Positions 1-10,557 of a stretch of DNA of 64,000 bases are shown piece by piece; the stretch's first letter is position 1, and every line of letters begins with the position of its first letter. The stretch is from contig NZ_BCSQ01000004.1 in assembly GCF_001570945.1 (NCBI RefSeq), positions 1 through 64,000 of the forward strand, in the 5' to 3' direction. The position numbers were made by a program, and so were the translations under genes. The DNA is from Janibacter anophelis NBRC 107843. Lineage in GTDB: Bacteria > Actinomycetota > Actinomycetes > Actinomycetales > Dermatophilaceae. The notes under the pieces were generated by a model. The model saw only the letters and a program-made list of their open reading frames with translations. It was not told the origin of the DNA and searched no databases.

Positions 1-31
1 GGGTGGGGCGGCGCAGGGGGCCGCCCCACCC
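1..31. terminator. GC-rich hairpin, likely terminator of a gene left of the window
   Basis: A perfect 12-bp inverted repeat (arms 1-12 and 20-31, GGGTGGGGCGGC and its complement) closes a 7-base loop. No T-run follows, which is common for terminators of high-GC actinobacteria. The gene it would terminate lies outside the window, so the role is inferred from the strong stem and its place just before the sbcD promoter. Confidence 0.5.
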
Positions 32-81
32 GACTGCGGGCGAAGGGGGTGTCGCGCCACGGCGTTGTCGGTGGGCCCTCA

Positions 82-94
82 TAGCGTGGGGACC
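82..94 (+). promoter_or_regulatory. -10 box TAGCGT placed for a leaderless sbcD transcript
   Basis: TAGCGT (82-87) fits the actinobacterial TANNNT -10 pattern and is exactly 7 bases from the ATG at 95, so transcription would start on the start codon. No Shine-Dalgarno sequence is visible before the ATG. No convincing -35 hexamer was found. Confidence 0.4.
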
Positions 95-1270
95 ATGAAG
101 TTGATCCACACCTCCGACTGGCACCTGGGACGCTCGTTCCACGGTGTGGGGCTGCTGCCCGCCCAGGCGGAGTACGTGGACCACCTGGTCGACGTCGTGC
201 GCTCGGAGACGGTCGACGCCGTCCTCGTCTCCGGCGACGTGTACGACCGTGCGCTGCCTCCTCCCGACGCAGTGCGCCTGCTCTCCGAGGCGGTCACCCG
301 ACTCATCGACGCGGGGGCGCAGGTGGTCCTCTCCAGTGGCAACCACGACTCGGCGATCCGACTCGGCTTCGCCTCCGACCTGCTCTCCCGCGCCGGGCTG
401 CACATCCGTTCCGACGTCGCCTCCGTGGGGTCCCCGGTCCTCGTCGGCGACGCGGCGATCTACCCCCTTCCCTATCTCGAGCCGACCTCCGTCACCGTCA
501 CCGACGAGCTCGGGGTGTCGCGGCGCTCGCACGAGGCGGTGCTCGCCGCCGCGATGGCGCGGGTGCGTGCCGACGCCGCCACGCGCGGACCACGCACCGT
601 CGCGATGGCCCACTGCTTCGCGAGCGGAGGGGCCGAGAGCGAGTCCGAGCGCGACATCACCTCCGGAGGCGTCGCGATGGTCCCGGTGAGCACCTTCGAC
701 GGAGTCGCGTACGCCGCCCTGGGCCACCTGCACCGGCCGCAGCAGGTCGGCGAGACGACGCGCTACAGCGGGTCGCCCGTGGCGATGTCCTTCGGTGAGG
801 CCGGTCAGGCCAAGGGGTCGCTCCTGCTGACCCTGGACGGCGACGGCAGCGTCGCCGTCGAGACCGTCGCGGCGCCGGTGCACCGCGAGCTCGCCGTCCT
901 GCGGGGTGACCTCGACGATCTGCTGTCCAGTCGCGAGCACGACGCTGCCGAGGCCTGCTGGGTCATGGCGACGCTCACCGACCCCGTCCGGCCGGTGGGC
1001 GCGCTGGACCGCCTGCGGCGTCGCTTCCCCCACCTGCTCAAGCTGGCCTTCGAGCCGAGCGGTCAGGTCGCCCCCGTGCGCAGCTATGCGGCCCGGGTGC
1101 GTCGTCGCGAGCCCATCGAGGTGTGCTGCGACTTCGTCGGTGACGTCCGGCAGGGCGCCGCAGCGGACGAGTCCGAGCGCGGTCTGCTCCAGTCCGCCCT
1201 GGAGGCGGGTCGCCGTGGGCAGGACGCCGCCGAGGAGCGAGGACGCACCCGACGCCGAGGCGCGGCATGA
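95..1270 (+). CDS. sbcD: Exonuclease SbcCD, nuclease subunit SbcD
   Basis: Mre11-type metallophosphoesterase of 391 residues, the nuclease half of the SbcCD complex that cleaves hairpins and protein-blocked DNA ends. The metal-binding motifs are in order near the N-terminus: D8-W-H10, G47-D48-x-x-D51, G82-N-H-D85, and G-H-L-H at about 210-213. The ATG at 95 is preferred over the upstream TTG at 65 because the family starts MKLIHTSDWHLG and a -10-like TAGCGT lies 7 bases before it. The stop overlaps the sbcC start (ATGA), so the two subunits are translationally coupled. Confidence 0.95.
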   Translation: MKLIHTSDWHLGRSFHGVGLLPAQAEYVDHLVDVVRSETVDAVLVSGDVYDRALPPPDAVRLLSEAVTRLIDAGAQVVLSSGNHDSAIRLGFASDLLSRAGLHIRSDVASVGSPVLVGDAAIYPLPYLEPTSVTVTDELGVSRRSHEAVLAAAMARVRADAATRGPRTVAMAHCFASGGAESESERDITSGGVAMVPVSTFDGVAYAALGHLHRPQQVGETTRYSGSPVAMSFGEAGQAKGSLLLTLDGDGSVAVETVAAPVHRELAVLRGDLDDLLSSREHDAAEACWVMATLTDPVRPVGALDRLRRRFPHLLKLAFEPSGQVAPVRSYAARVRRREPIEVCCDFVGDVRQGAAADESERGLLQSALEAGRRGQDAAEERGRTRRRGAA

Positions 1271-4200
1271 GGCTGCACCGGCTGACGGCCTCTGCCTTCG
1301 GCCCCTTCGCCGGGACGGTCGAGCTCGACCTCGAGCGGCTCGGCGCGGCCGGCCTGTTCCTCATCCACGGCCCGACCGGCTCGGGCAAGACGAGCCTGCT
1401 CGACGCGATCTGCTTCGCCCTCTACGCCAACGTGCCCGGCGACCGCGTCGCCGGTGCCCTGCGCAGCCAGCACGCGCCGGACGAGGTGCCCACACGTGTG
1501 GAGCTGGAGCTGACGATCGGGGGTCGTCGCCTGCGTGTGCGGCGGCACCCGGCACACGAGCGTCCCAAGCGGCGGGGCACGGGGACGACGACCGAGCCGG
1601 CTGGGGTGCAGCTCGAGGAGCGCTCCGGGAGCGGCTGGTCGACCCTGAGCACCCGCATCGACGAGACCGCCCAGGTGCTCGACGACCTCCTCGGCATGGG
1701 CATGGACCAGTTCCGTCGCGTGGTGTTGCTCCCGCAGGGTGACTTCGCCGCATTCCTGCGCGCCACCGACGAGGAGCGGCGTGAGGTGCTCGAGCGCCTC
1801 TTCGACATCACCGACTACACCGGGGTCGAGACCCATCTGGTCGAGCGACGCCAGCAGCTGGAGGGCACGGTCAAGGAGGGCCGGGCACGCCTCGGCGGGC
1901 ACGTCGCGCACCTCGTGGAGCTGCTGAGCGGGATGCCGCTCGACCTGCCCGAGCCGGACCAGCCGTGGACCGAGCTGGCGCCGTCGGCACTCGGGCCGGC
2001 GCTCGACGAGGTCGCCACGGGGTACGAGACCCACCTGAGCGAGGTCATGGCGCGCGGTGATGAGGCCCGCCGTGCCGACCACGCGGCTGCGGCGGCCCTC
2101 GACGCGGCCCGGCAGGTTGCCGCCCTGCGCAGTCGGGGCGAGCGGGCCCGGGCCGATCTCGGGGCGCTCGAGGACGCGGCACCGCAGCACCGGACCCGTC
2201 GGCTCGCGCTCGAGCGAGCCCGCACCGCGGGCGTGGTGCTCCCTCTCGTCGAGGCCCGCGACCGCGCGCACGATCGACTGGCCGCTGCGACCCACGCGCA
2301 CCTGCGTGCTGGAGAGGTCATGACCACGCCTCTCCCGGTCGAGCCGGCGACCTGGCTGGACCAGGTGCGTGGGCACGACGTGCTCCTCACCCGGGCGCAG
2401 CACGAGTCCGAGACGCTGCAGCGTCTGGGGCTCGAGGCTCCCGAGGTCGAGGCATCGGCAGAGCAGCAGGCCCGCCGGGTCGAGGAGGCCGCGCAGGCGC
2501 TCGCACGTGCGCGTGAGTCCCTGGCCGAGGCTGTCGAGCGGAGGGACGAGGCCGAGCGCAGTGCGGTCCGACTCGAGGAGCTGACGGACCGGGTGCACGT
2601 GCTCGCCGCGGTCATCACGGCACGCGAGGAGCTGCGCGCCACCGAGGTCGCCTTGCACGCATCGACCGACCACGCCCAGTCGCTGCGTCAGCGCGCACTG
2701 GACCTGCGCGAGCGGGTCCAGGACCTCGTCGAGGCGCGGCTGGACAACATGGCCGGCGAGCTCGCCGCCCAGCTCGAGGACGCACGCGCCTGCACCGTGT
2801 GCGGCGCGACCGAGCACCCCTCCCCCGCGCAGGCCGCGCGAGTCGTCACGCCCGACGAGATCGAGGCCGCCGAGCTGTCGGCCGCGGCGGCCGAGCGCGA
2901 CCACGCGCGCGCGGCGGACGAGCGGGCTGCGCTCGTCGCCCGCGTCGAGGTGCAGCGCGAGGGCATCGACGCACTGGTCGGCCGTCACCATGCCGACGAG
3001 GGCACCGACCTCGGCGACCCGGCTGCCGAGGTGCGCCGGCACGACACCCTGTCGCAGGAGGTGCAGGCGCTGCGTCCGGTGGCGAACCGCGCCGAGGCCG
3101 CCCGCATCGACGTCACCCGGCACGAGGCCTCCGTCGAGACCGCGGTGGCCCGGGTGCGCTCGGCCGAGCGCACCGCAGCCGACCTCGTCGTCCGCAGCGA
3201 GCAGGTCCTCGAGCAGCTCGCGGCTGGCACGGAGCGTCTGTCGGCGCTGATGCAGGAGCACGCCCGGGAGTGCCCGTGCACGTCCCTGGCGCCAGACCCG
3301 CCATCCTTCGCCGACGTGGATCCCACTGGCGTCGACGGCCTCGAGCAGGCCCGCCTGTCCCTGACCGAGCAGCACCGCCACGGCATCCGGCTGGTCACGA
3401 CGCTCGTGCACGCCACCGATGAGCGCGACCGTTGTGCGGCCGAGCTGGCCCAGGCCGACGAGCGTCTCGCGGAGGCGTTCCGCGAGCACGAGCTGGCGGG
3501 GGCCGATGAGGTCCGCGCCGCGGCACTGGATCGAAGGGGGCTGTCCAGGCTGCAGGAGCAGGTGGAGGGGCACGAGCAGCGTCTGGCGGCGGTCCGCTCG
3601 GTGCTGCAGGACCCGGCTGTCATCGATGCCCTCGATGCACCCGAGCCGGCGCTCACGGAGCTCGAGTCTGCGGCCCGGGCTGCTCGCGCAGCGGCCGATG
3701 AGGCCGGGCGCGTGGAGGCCACGGCCGAGGCGACGCGACGTCAGCTCGCGCGCACCACCGACCTCATCCGCAGCACGTGCGCCGACCTCGGCCCCCGGGT
3801 GGAGGAGGCCACGCTCGTGCGACGCATGGCCGACCTCGTCACCGGGACGAGCAGCGACAACGACAAGCGGATGCGGCTGTCGACCTATGTCCTGGCAGCG
3901 CGGCTGGAGCGCATCGTCGCCCTGGCCAATGAACGCCTCGCCTCCATGGCCGACGGGCGCTACGAGCTCGTCCATGACGACGCATCCGCGCGAGGGCAGC
4001 GACGCGGCGGCCTGGGCCTGCTCGTGCGCGACCTGTGGACCGGTCGGGAACGCCCGACCGGGTCGCTCTCCGGCGGCGAGTCCTTCACCACCTCGCTCGC
4101 CCTGGCACTCGGCCTCGCCGATGCCATCCGTGAGGAGTCGGGCGGTCAGGAGTTCGGCACCCTCTTCGTCGACGAGGGCTTCGGCAGTCTCGACGAGGAC

Positions 4201-4413
4201 AGTCTCGAGCAGGTCCTCGACGTGCTCGATGGTCTGCGCGACGGTGGCCGCGCCGTGGGTCTGGTCAGTCACGTGGCGGAGATGCGCTCGCGCATCACGA
4301 CCCAGGTGCGGGTCGACAAGAGCCAGCACGGGTCGACGATCACCGTGCTCGACGGGGCGGACGCAGCCGGGACCGGCGCGGACGGGTCCGGCGCAGTCGA
4401 CTCCGTGGCCTGA
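1267..4413 (+). CDS. sbcC: Exonuclease SbcCD, ATPase subunit SbcC
   Basis: SMC/Rad50-type ATPase of 1048 residues. The Walker A motif GPTGSGKT is near residue 37. Two long coiled-coil arms rich in Ala, Glu and Arg flank the zinc hook C509-T-V-C512. The ABC signature LSGGES is at about 934 and the Walker B/D-loop LFVDEGFGSLDED follows. These parts and the length are normal for SbcC. It drives ATP-dependent opening of DNA ends for SbcD, whose gene it overlaps by 4 bases. The gene ends just before paired palindromic repeats, beyond which gcvP converges. Confidence 0.95.
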   Translation: MRLHRLTASAFGPFAGTVELDLERLGAAGLFLIHGPTGSGKTSLLDAICFALYANVPGDRVAGALRSQHAPDEVPTRVELELTIGGRRLRVRRHPAHERPKRRGTGTTTEPAGVQLEERSGSGWSTLSTRIDETAQVLDDLLGMGMDQFRRVVLLPQGDFAAFLRATDEERREVLERLFDITDYTGVETHLVERRQQLEGTVKEGRARLGGHVAHLVELLSGMPLDLPEPDQPWTELAPSALGPALDEVATGYETHLSEVMARGDEARRADHAAAAALDAARQVAALRSRGERARADLGALEDAAPQHRTRRLALERARTAGVVLPLVEARDRAHDRLAAATHAHLRAGEVMTTPLPVEPATWLDQVRGHDVLLTRAQHESETLQRLGLEAPEVEASAEQQARRVEEAAQALARARESLAEAVERRDEAERSAVRLEELTDRVHVLAAVITAREELRATEVALHASTDHAQSLRQRALDLRERVQDLVEARLDNMAGELAAQLEDARACTVCGATEHPSPAQAARVVTPDEIEAAELSAAAAERDHARAADERAALVARVEVQREGIDALVGRHHADEGTDLGDPAAEVRRHDTLSQEVQALRPVANRAEAARIDVTRHEASVETAVARVRSAERTAADLVVRSEQVLEQLAAGTERLSALMQEHARECPCTSLAPDPPSFADVDPTGVDGLEQARLSLTEQHRHGIRLVTTLVHATDERDRCAAELAQADERLAEAFREHELAGADEVRAAALDRRGLSRLQEQVEGHEQRLAAVRSVLQDPAVIDALDAPEPALTELESAARAARAAADEAGRVEATAEATRRQLARTTDLIRSTCADLGPRVEEATLVRRMADLVTGTSSDNDKRMRLSTYVLAARLERIVALANERLASMADGRYELVHDDASARGQRRGGLGLLVRDLWTGRERPTGSLSGGESFTTSLALALGLADAIREESGGQEFGTLFVDEGFGSLDEDSLEQVLDVLDGLRDGGRAVGLVSHVAEMRSRITTQVRVDKSQHGSTITVLDGADAAGTGADGSGAVDSVA

Positions 4414-4428
4414 GCCTGCCCCCTAATA

Positions 4429-4454
4429 CGCGCATCTCCCCGGGGAGATGCGCG
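4429..4454. repeat. Interspersed palindromic repeat, copy 1
   Basis: A perfect 26-bp palindrome whose left half is CGCGCATCTCCCC and right half its exact complement, with no loop. It is 15 bases after the sbcC stop. The same core recurs at 4463, 54380, 54428 and 58010, always between converging genes. It could act as a bidirectional terminator or a REP-like element. Confidence 0.85.
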
Positions 4455-4462
4455 CCCTGACG

Positions 4463-4504
4463 CACGTGACCGCGCATCTCCCCGGGGAGATGCGCGGTCA
4501 CGTG
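4463..4504. repeat. Interspersed palindromic repeat, copy 2 (extended)
   Basis: A perfect 42-bp palindrome (centre between 4483 and 4484) containing the same 26-bp core as copy 1, with 8 extra paired bases CACGTGAC/GTCACGTG on the outside. It starts only 8 bases after copy 1 and ends 34 bases before the gcvP stop. Together the two copies fill the gap between the converging sbcC and gcvP genes. Confidence 0.85.
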
Positions 4505-4538
4505 GCGGTCGGGCCGGTCCGACCCGGTCCGACCCGGG

Positions 4539-7442
<2,904 letters not shown>

Positions 7443-7500
7443 GAGGCTCCCTTGGACGTGGGTGGACACGAAGTCAGCCTCCCCTTCTGTCGCGCCGGGA

Positions 7501-7612
7501 CGCTCCAGAGGTGCCTGATCCGCGGGGTCCTGGCGCCTGAGAGGTTCCGGGGAGATTTGCCCCTTCGGCGCCCCGCGACCAGTGCGCGGGGACTCTCCCC
7601 CGCGGGGTGAGC
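7501..7612 (-). ncRNA. Glycine riboswitch (single aptamer) controlling gcvP
   Basis: Read on the minus strand, the leader contains GGGGGAGAGTCCC, then CGCCGAAGGGGCAA, CTCTCAGGCGCCAGGACC and finally ACCTCTGGAGCG, in the order and spacing of the glycine riboswitch aptamer. Only one complete aptamer is visible. About 57 bases separate it from the gcvP ATG, leaving no room for a second aptamer. The gap holds two SD-like purine tracts (AAGGGGAGG and AAGGGAG) that could be masked or exposed, which suggests control of translation, but the switching helix is not resolved by eye. Confidence 0.93.
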
Positions 7613-7652
7613 AGCGGCCTCAGGTTATCAGCGGCAGACCGCCGATCGTGGC

Positions 7653-8228
7653 TCAGGCGAGCTTGGCGCGGCGGCGGGCGGACAGCTCGTCGCCCGGCAG
7701 CTCGGTGGGTGCAGCATCGTCGTCGGCCATGCGCTCGCTCGGGATCTCGAGCAGCGAGCCCTCGACCTCCCGCCAGACGCGGCCGACCGCGATACCGAAG
7801 ACCCCCTGACCGCCCTGGACGAGGTCGATGACCTCATCCGCGGAGGTGCACTCGTAGACGCTGGCGCCGTCGCTCATCAGGGTGATCTGGGCCAGATCCT
7901 CGACCCCGCGCTCGCGCAGGTGGTTGATCGCCACGCGGATCTGCTGCAGCGAGACACCGGTGTCGAGCAGTCGCTTGACGACCTTGAGCACGAGGATGTC
8001 CCGGAAGCCGTAGAGGCGCTGGCTACCGGAACCGGCAGCTCCGCGGACGGAGGGCTCGACCAGACCGGTGCGAGCCCAGTAGTCGAGCTGCCGGTAGGTG
8101 ATGCCGGCGGCGCTGCACGCTGCCGGACCCCGGTAGCCGATGTCGTCGGACAGCTCGGGCAGGTCGTCGTCGAAGAGCACACCCTGGGAGCGGACCGAAG
8201 TCCTGCCCTCGTCGTTGGTGGCGTCCAC
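7653..8228 (-). CDS. MerR-family regulator (Rv1830-like)
   Basis: About 191 residues with a MerR winged-helix domain (GITYRQLDYWARTGLVEPSVRG then SQRLYGFRDILVLKVVKRLLDTGVSLQQI). The C-terminal part has no metal-binding cysteines and ends in a charged tail. In M. tuberculosis the homologous position (Rv1830) is next to a BFN gene and a second MerR gene, as here. The GTG at 8228 is preferred because GGGAGGG precedes it by 5 bases; a GTG at 8246 would add 6 residues. It has its own promoter with an inverted repeat at +1 and precedes the gcvP riboswitch. Confidence 0.85.
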   Translation of the reverse strand: MDATNDEGRTSVRSQGVLFDDDLPELSDDIGYRGPAACSAAGITYRQLDYWARTGLVEPSVRGAAGSGSQRLYGFRDILVLKVVKRLLDTGVSLQQIRVAINHLRERGVEDLAQITLMSDGASVYECTSADEVIDLVQGGQGVFGIAVGRVWREVEGSLLEIPSERMADDDAAPTELPGDELSARRRAKLA

Positions 8229-8277
8229 TGCGCCCTCCCGCCTCACCCGTCGGTCCCAACCTGATCGGATGGGAATG

Positions 8278-8334
8278 ACACCGGTGTTGTACCGGTGTGT
8301 CTTCGACGCTACGGCGCCGCGCGCGGGTCGTCAA
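8278..8334 (-). promoter_or_regulatory. Promoter and likely autoregulatory operator of the MerR gene
   Basis: Minus strand: -35 TTGACG (8329-8334), a 17-base spacer, and -10 TAGCGT (8306-8311). The expected transcription start (about 8299) abuts an inverted repeat ACACCGGT-GTTGT-ACCGGTGT at 8278-8298. A dyad at +1 just upstream of a MerR-type gene suggests autorepression; the binding protein is inferred. Confidence 0.6.
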
Positions 8335-8395
8335 TCATCCTCGCCGCGAAGGGGGCGCCCGTGTCGGATAACGATCGGGTCGCGACCCGCCGCGG

Positions 8396-8884
8396 TCAGC
8401 TCGCGGGCGGGTCCTCGCCGGGCGCCTCGAAGTCCTCGGGCGAGACCTCGTCGAGGAACTCCTTGAACTTCGCGACCTCGTCCTCCTCCTCGTCGGAGGA
8501 CTCGATGCCGACCTCGTCGAGCACCTCGTCGGACGCCACGATCTCGGCGCCCGTGCGCAGGGCCAGCGCCACCGCGTCGGAGGTGCGCGAGGAGATCTCG
8601 GTCGCGTCGTCGAGCACGAGGGTGGCGTGGAAGACGCCCTCGAGCACGGCGTCGATGCGGACCGTCACCAGCTGGCGACCCACGGCGGCGATGACGTCGA
8701 CCAGCAGGTCGTGGGTGAGCGGCCGCGGCGGGACGACGCCCTCCTGGGCGTAGGCGATGGCGGTCGCCTCTGCGGCGCCGATCCAGATGGGGACGTGCCG
8801 ACCTCCGTCGCGCTCCCTCAGGAGCACGATCGGTTGGGAGGTGGGCATCTCCACCCGGACACCGAGCACGTCGAGCGACTTCAC
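8396..8884 (-). CDS. Bifunctional nuclease (BFN, DUF151) family protein
   Basis: 162 residues. The N-terminal two thirds are a BFN/DUF151 domain with the recognisable PIWIGAAEATAIAYAQEG and PPRPLTHDLL stretches; the C-terminus is an acidic tail (SSDEEEDEVAKFKEFLDEV). The family is named for nuclease activity reported for plant and archaeal relatives; the bacterial role is uncertain. It corresponds to Rv1829 in the conserved garA-MerR-BFN-MerR block. The start is GTG at 8884, and an AGGAGG tract directly abuts it with no spacer, which is unusual for a Shine-Dalgarno sequence. Confidence 0.85.
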   Translation of the reverse strand: MKSLDVLGVRVEMPTSQPIVLLRERDGGRHVPIWIGAAEATAIAYAQEGVVPPRPLTHDLLVDVIAAVGRQLVTVRIDAVLEGVFHATLVLDDATEISSRTSDAVALALRTGAEIVASDEVLDEVGIESSDEEEDEVAKFKEFLDEVSPEDFEAPGEDPPAS

Positions 8885-8904
8885 CCTCCTACCGTATCCC
8901 TCGG

Positions 8905-9609
8905 TCAGTCCGGGTCGCCCAGCCCTCGTCGCACGAGGGCCACGTGCAGGTCGAGGCAGTCCTCGAGGACCTGCCGTCGCACCGTCTGGTCGTCCACTCC
9001 GTCGGCGTCGGCACCGCTGCCCCGGAGGGCACGTCGGCCCAGGACGTGCTCGGCCAGTCCGACCTCGCGCTCCGCGGCGCTCTTGAACGGTCGCAGGTGC
9101 CGCACGTCGATACCGGCATCGACGAGTGCGCCACAGGCCCGGGTGACCTCCAGGTCCGCCTCGTCGAAGTGCGTGCGCTGCTTGGGCAGCAAGCCGTAGG
9201 AGACGAGCTCGCGGAAGGTGCCGGTGTCGATGTCGGCGGCGTGCTGCAGCTCGATGGCGGTCAACCGCAGCGGGCGGTGCCGTGGCGCGTCGAGCCGGCC
9301 GTCGGTCGTCGCACCGTCCGGCGTCGGGGGCGCGATCTCGCCGTCATCGCTGACGTCGAGTCCGCGGTCCATCGCATCGAGCCGTTCACGTATGACCTTC
9401 AGCGGCCAGAAGCGGTCCCGTTGGGCCGCCAGGACGAACCGCAGGCGCGCGACGTCGTCGGTGGAGTACTTGCGGTACCCCGACGGAGTGCGGGCCGGTG
9501 TCACCAGGCCCTCTGCCTCGAGGTAGCGGACCTTGCTGATCGAGACGTCCGGGAACTCGCCCTCGAGCTGCCGGATGAGGGCGCCGATGCCGAGGCGGTC
9601 GTCAGCCAA
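8905..9609 (-). CDS. MerR-family regulator (Rv1828-like)
   Basis: 234 residues. The N-terminal MerR helix-turn-helix (SISKVRYLEAEGLVTPARTPSGYRKYSTDDVARLRFVL) is followed by a dimerisation helix and a C-terminal domain typical of the Rv1828 group. No cysteine pair for metal sensing is seen. Translation begins at a TTG only 2 bases after the garA stop with no clear SD, so it depends on coupling to garA. The next gene is the BFN protein, giving the same gene order as Rv1827-Rv1829. Confidence 0.88.
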   Translation of the reverse strand: MADDRLGIGALIRQLEGEFPDVSISKVRYLEAEGLVTPARTPSGYRKYSTDDVARLRFVLAAQRDRFWPLKVIRERLDAMDRGLDVSDDGEIAPPTPDGATTDGRLDAPRHRPLRLTAIELQHAADIDTGTFRELVSYGLLPKQRTHFDEADLEVTRACGALVDAGIDVRHLRPFKSAAEREVGLAEHVLGRRALRGSGADADGVDDQTVRRQVLEDCLDLHVALVRRGLGDPD

Positions 9610-9611
9610 GG

Positions 9612-10064
9612 TCAGCCGGCAGAGGAGCTGGCGTAGTAGACGAGGCGGAACTTGCCGATCTGGACCTCGTCACCGGTGCGCAGGCTGCTCTGGTCGATGC
9701 GCTCCTTGTTGACGTAGGTCCCGTTGAGGGAGCCCACGTCGCGCACACCGAAGCCCTGGTCCTCACGGGAGAACACGGCGTGCTTGCGCGAGACCGTGAC
9801 GTCGTCGAGGAAGATGTCGCTGTCCGGGCCGCGCCCGGTCGTCACCTCGGCGTCGTCGAGCAAGAAGCGGGCGCCGGTGTTGGGGCCGCGCAGCACGATC
9901 AGCAAGGCCGTGCCCGGGTGCAGGGCATCGACGGTCGCCTGCTCCTCGCGGCTGAGGTGGTAGTCGGAGTCCGGCAGGTCGGCAGGCTGGCTGCTCTCGA
10001 TACCCGTGAACTGCTGCGTCGCCGGGTCCTGTCGTGCGGGCCGATTGGCGTCGTTGTCGCTCAT
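9612..10064 (-). CDS. garA: FHA-domain protein, GarA/OdhI-like regulator of 2-oxoglutarate metabolism
   Basis: 150 residues with one C-terminal FHA domain (GRGPDSDIFLDDVTVSRKHA and GSLNGTYVNKERI are the phosphothreonine-binding loops). The N-terminal tail carries ATQQFTGI, the position where GarA/OdhI is phosphorylated by Ser/Thr kinases. In mycobacteria and corynebacteria the unphosphorylated form inhibits 2-oxoglutarate dehydrogenase and affects glutamate enzymes; that role is transferred here by family and gene order. ATG start with GGAGGG upstream. A hairpin separates it from gcvH. Confidence 0.9.
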   Translation of the reverse strand: MSDNDANRPARQDPATQQFTGIESSQPADLPDSDYHLSREEQATVDALHPGTALLIVLRGPNTGARFLLDDAEVTTGRGPDSDIFLDDVTVSRKHAVFSREDQGFGVRDVGSLNGTYVNKERIDQSSLRTGDEVQIGKFRLVYYASSSAG

Positions 10065-10104
10065 CCAGCGCTCCCTCCTGTCGTCTCAACGTGATCAAGC
10101 CTAC

Positions 10105-10132
10105 GTGACCGGCCCGACAGCGGGCCGGTCAC
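10105..10132 (-). terminator. Hairpin between gcvH and garA
   Basis: Perfect 11-bp stem (10105-10115 GTGACCGGCCC pairs with 10122-10132) with a 6-base loop, just after the gcvH stop. No T-run. A TAGGCT box (10098-10103, minus strand) follows and could be a -10 for garA, so this hairpin may partly separate two transcription units. Confidence 0.5.
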
Positions 10133-10146
10133 GGTCGTGCGTGTGG

Positions 10147-10536
10147 TCAGCCGATCTCGGCTTGGTAGGCGGCCGCGTCCAGCAGCGCGGAGGTGTCGGC
10201 ACCGTCCGCGAGCTGCAGCTCGTACATCCAGCCCTGCTCGTACGGGTCGGAGTTCACCAGCTCCGGCGTGGCGTCCAGCGCCTCGTTGACGGCGGTCACG
10301 GTGCCGCCGAGGGGCGCGTAGAGGTCCGAGACGGACTTGGTCGACTCGACCTCGCCGCACGAGTCGCCGGCCTCGATGACGTCACCGACGGCCGGGAGGC
10401 TGACGTACACGACGTCGCCGAGCGCCTCCTGGGCGTAGTGGGTGATGCCGACCCGGACGGTGCCGTCCCCGGTCTCACGAACCCACTCGTGGTCGCTGGA
10501 GTAGCGCAGGTCCTCGGGATAGCTGGCGTCGGTCAT
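10147..10536 (-). CDS. gcvH: Glycine cleavage system H protein
   Basis: 129 residues, the lipoyl carrier of the glycine cleavage system. The lipoylated lysine is K67 in ESTKSVSDLYAP. The ATG at 10536 is chosen because GAGGAGAG lies just upstream; an in-frame ATG 4 codons earlier overlaps that SD. Located downstream of the DUF881 genes and upstream of garA; gcvP is 2.7 kb further along on the same strand. The T protein gene is not in this window. Confidence 0.94.
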   Translation of the reverse strand: MTDASYPEDLRYSSDHEWVRETGDGTVRVGITHYAQEALGDVVYVSLPAVGDVIEAGDSCGEVESTKSVSDLYAPLGGTVTAVNEALDATPELVNSDPYEQGWMYELQLADGADTSALLDAAAYQAEIG

Positions 10537-10557
10537 CTCTCTCCTCATCGAGCACGA

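Noticed and set aside
1084-4329. A 1081-residue open frame antisense to sbcC
   Set aside because: High GC leaves long stop-free antisense frames. The sense frame carries all SbcC motifs, and the antisense product shows no fold or family.
4429-4504. The paired palindromes considered as a CRISPR array
   Set aside because: Two copies only, spacer of 8 bases, and the units are full palindromes without unique spacers; no cas genes.
7443-7500. A second glycine aptamer between the first and gcvP
   Set aside because: Only 57 bases are available and the aptamer's conserved loops are not repeated.
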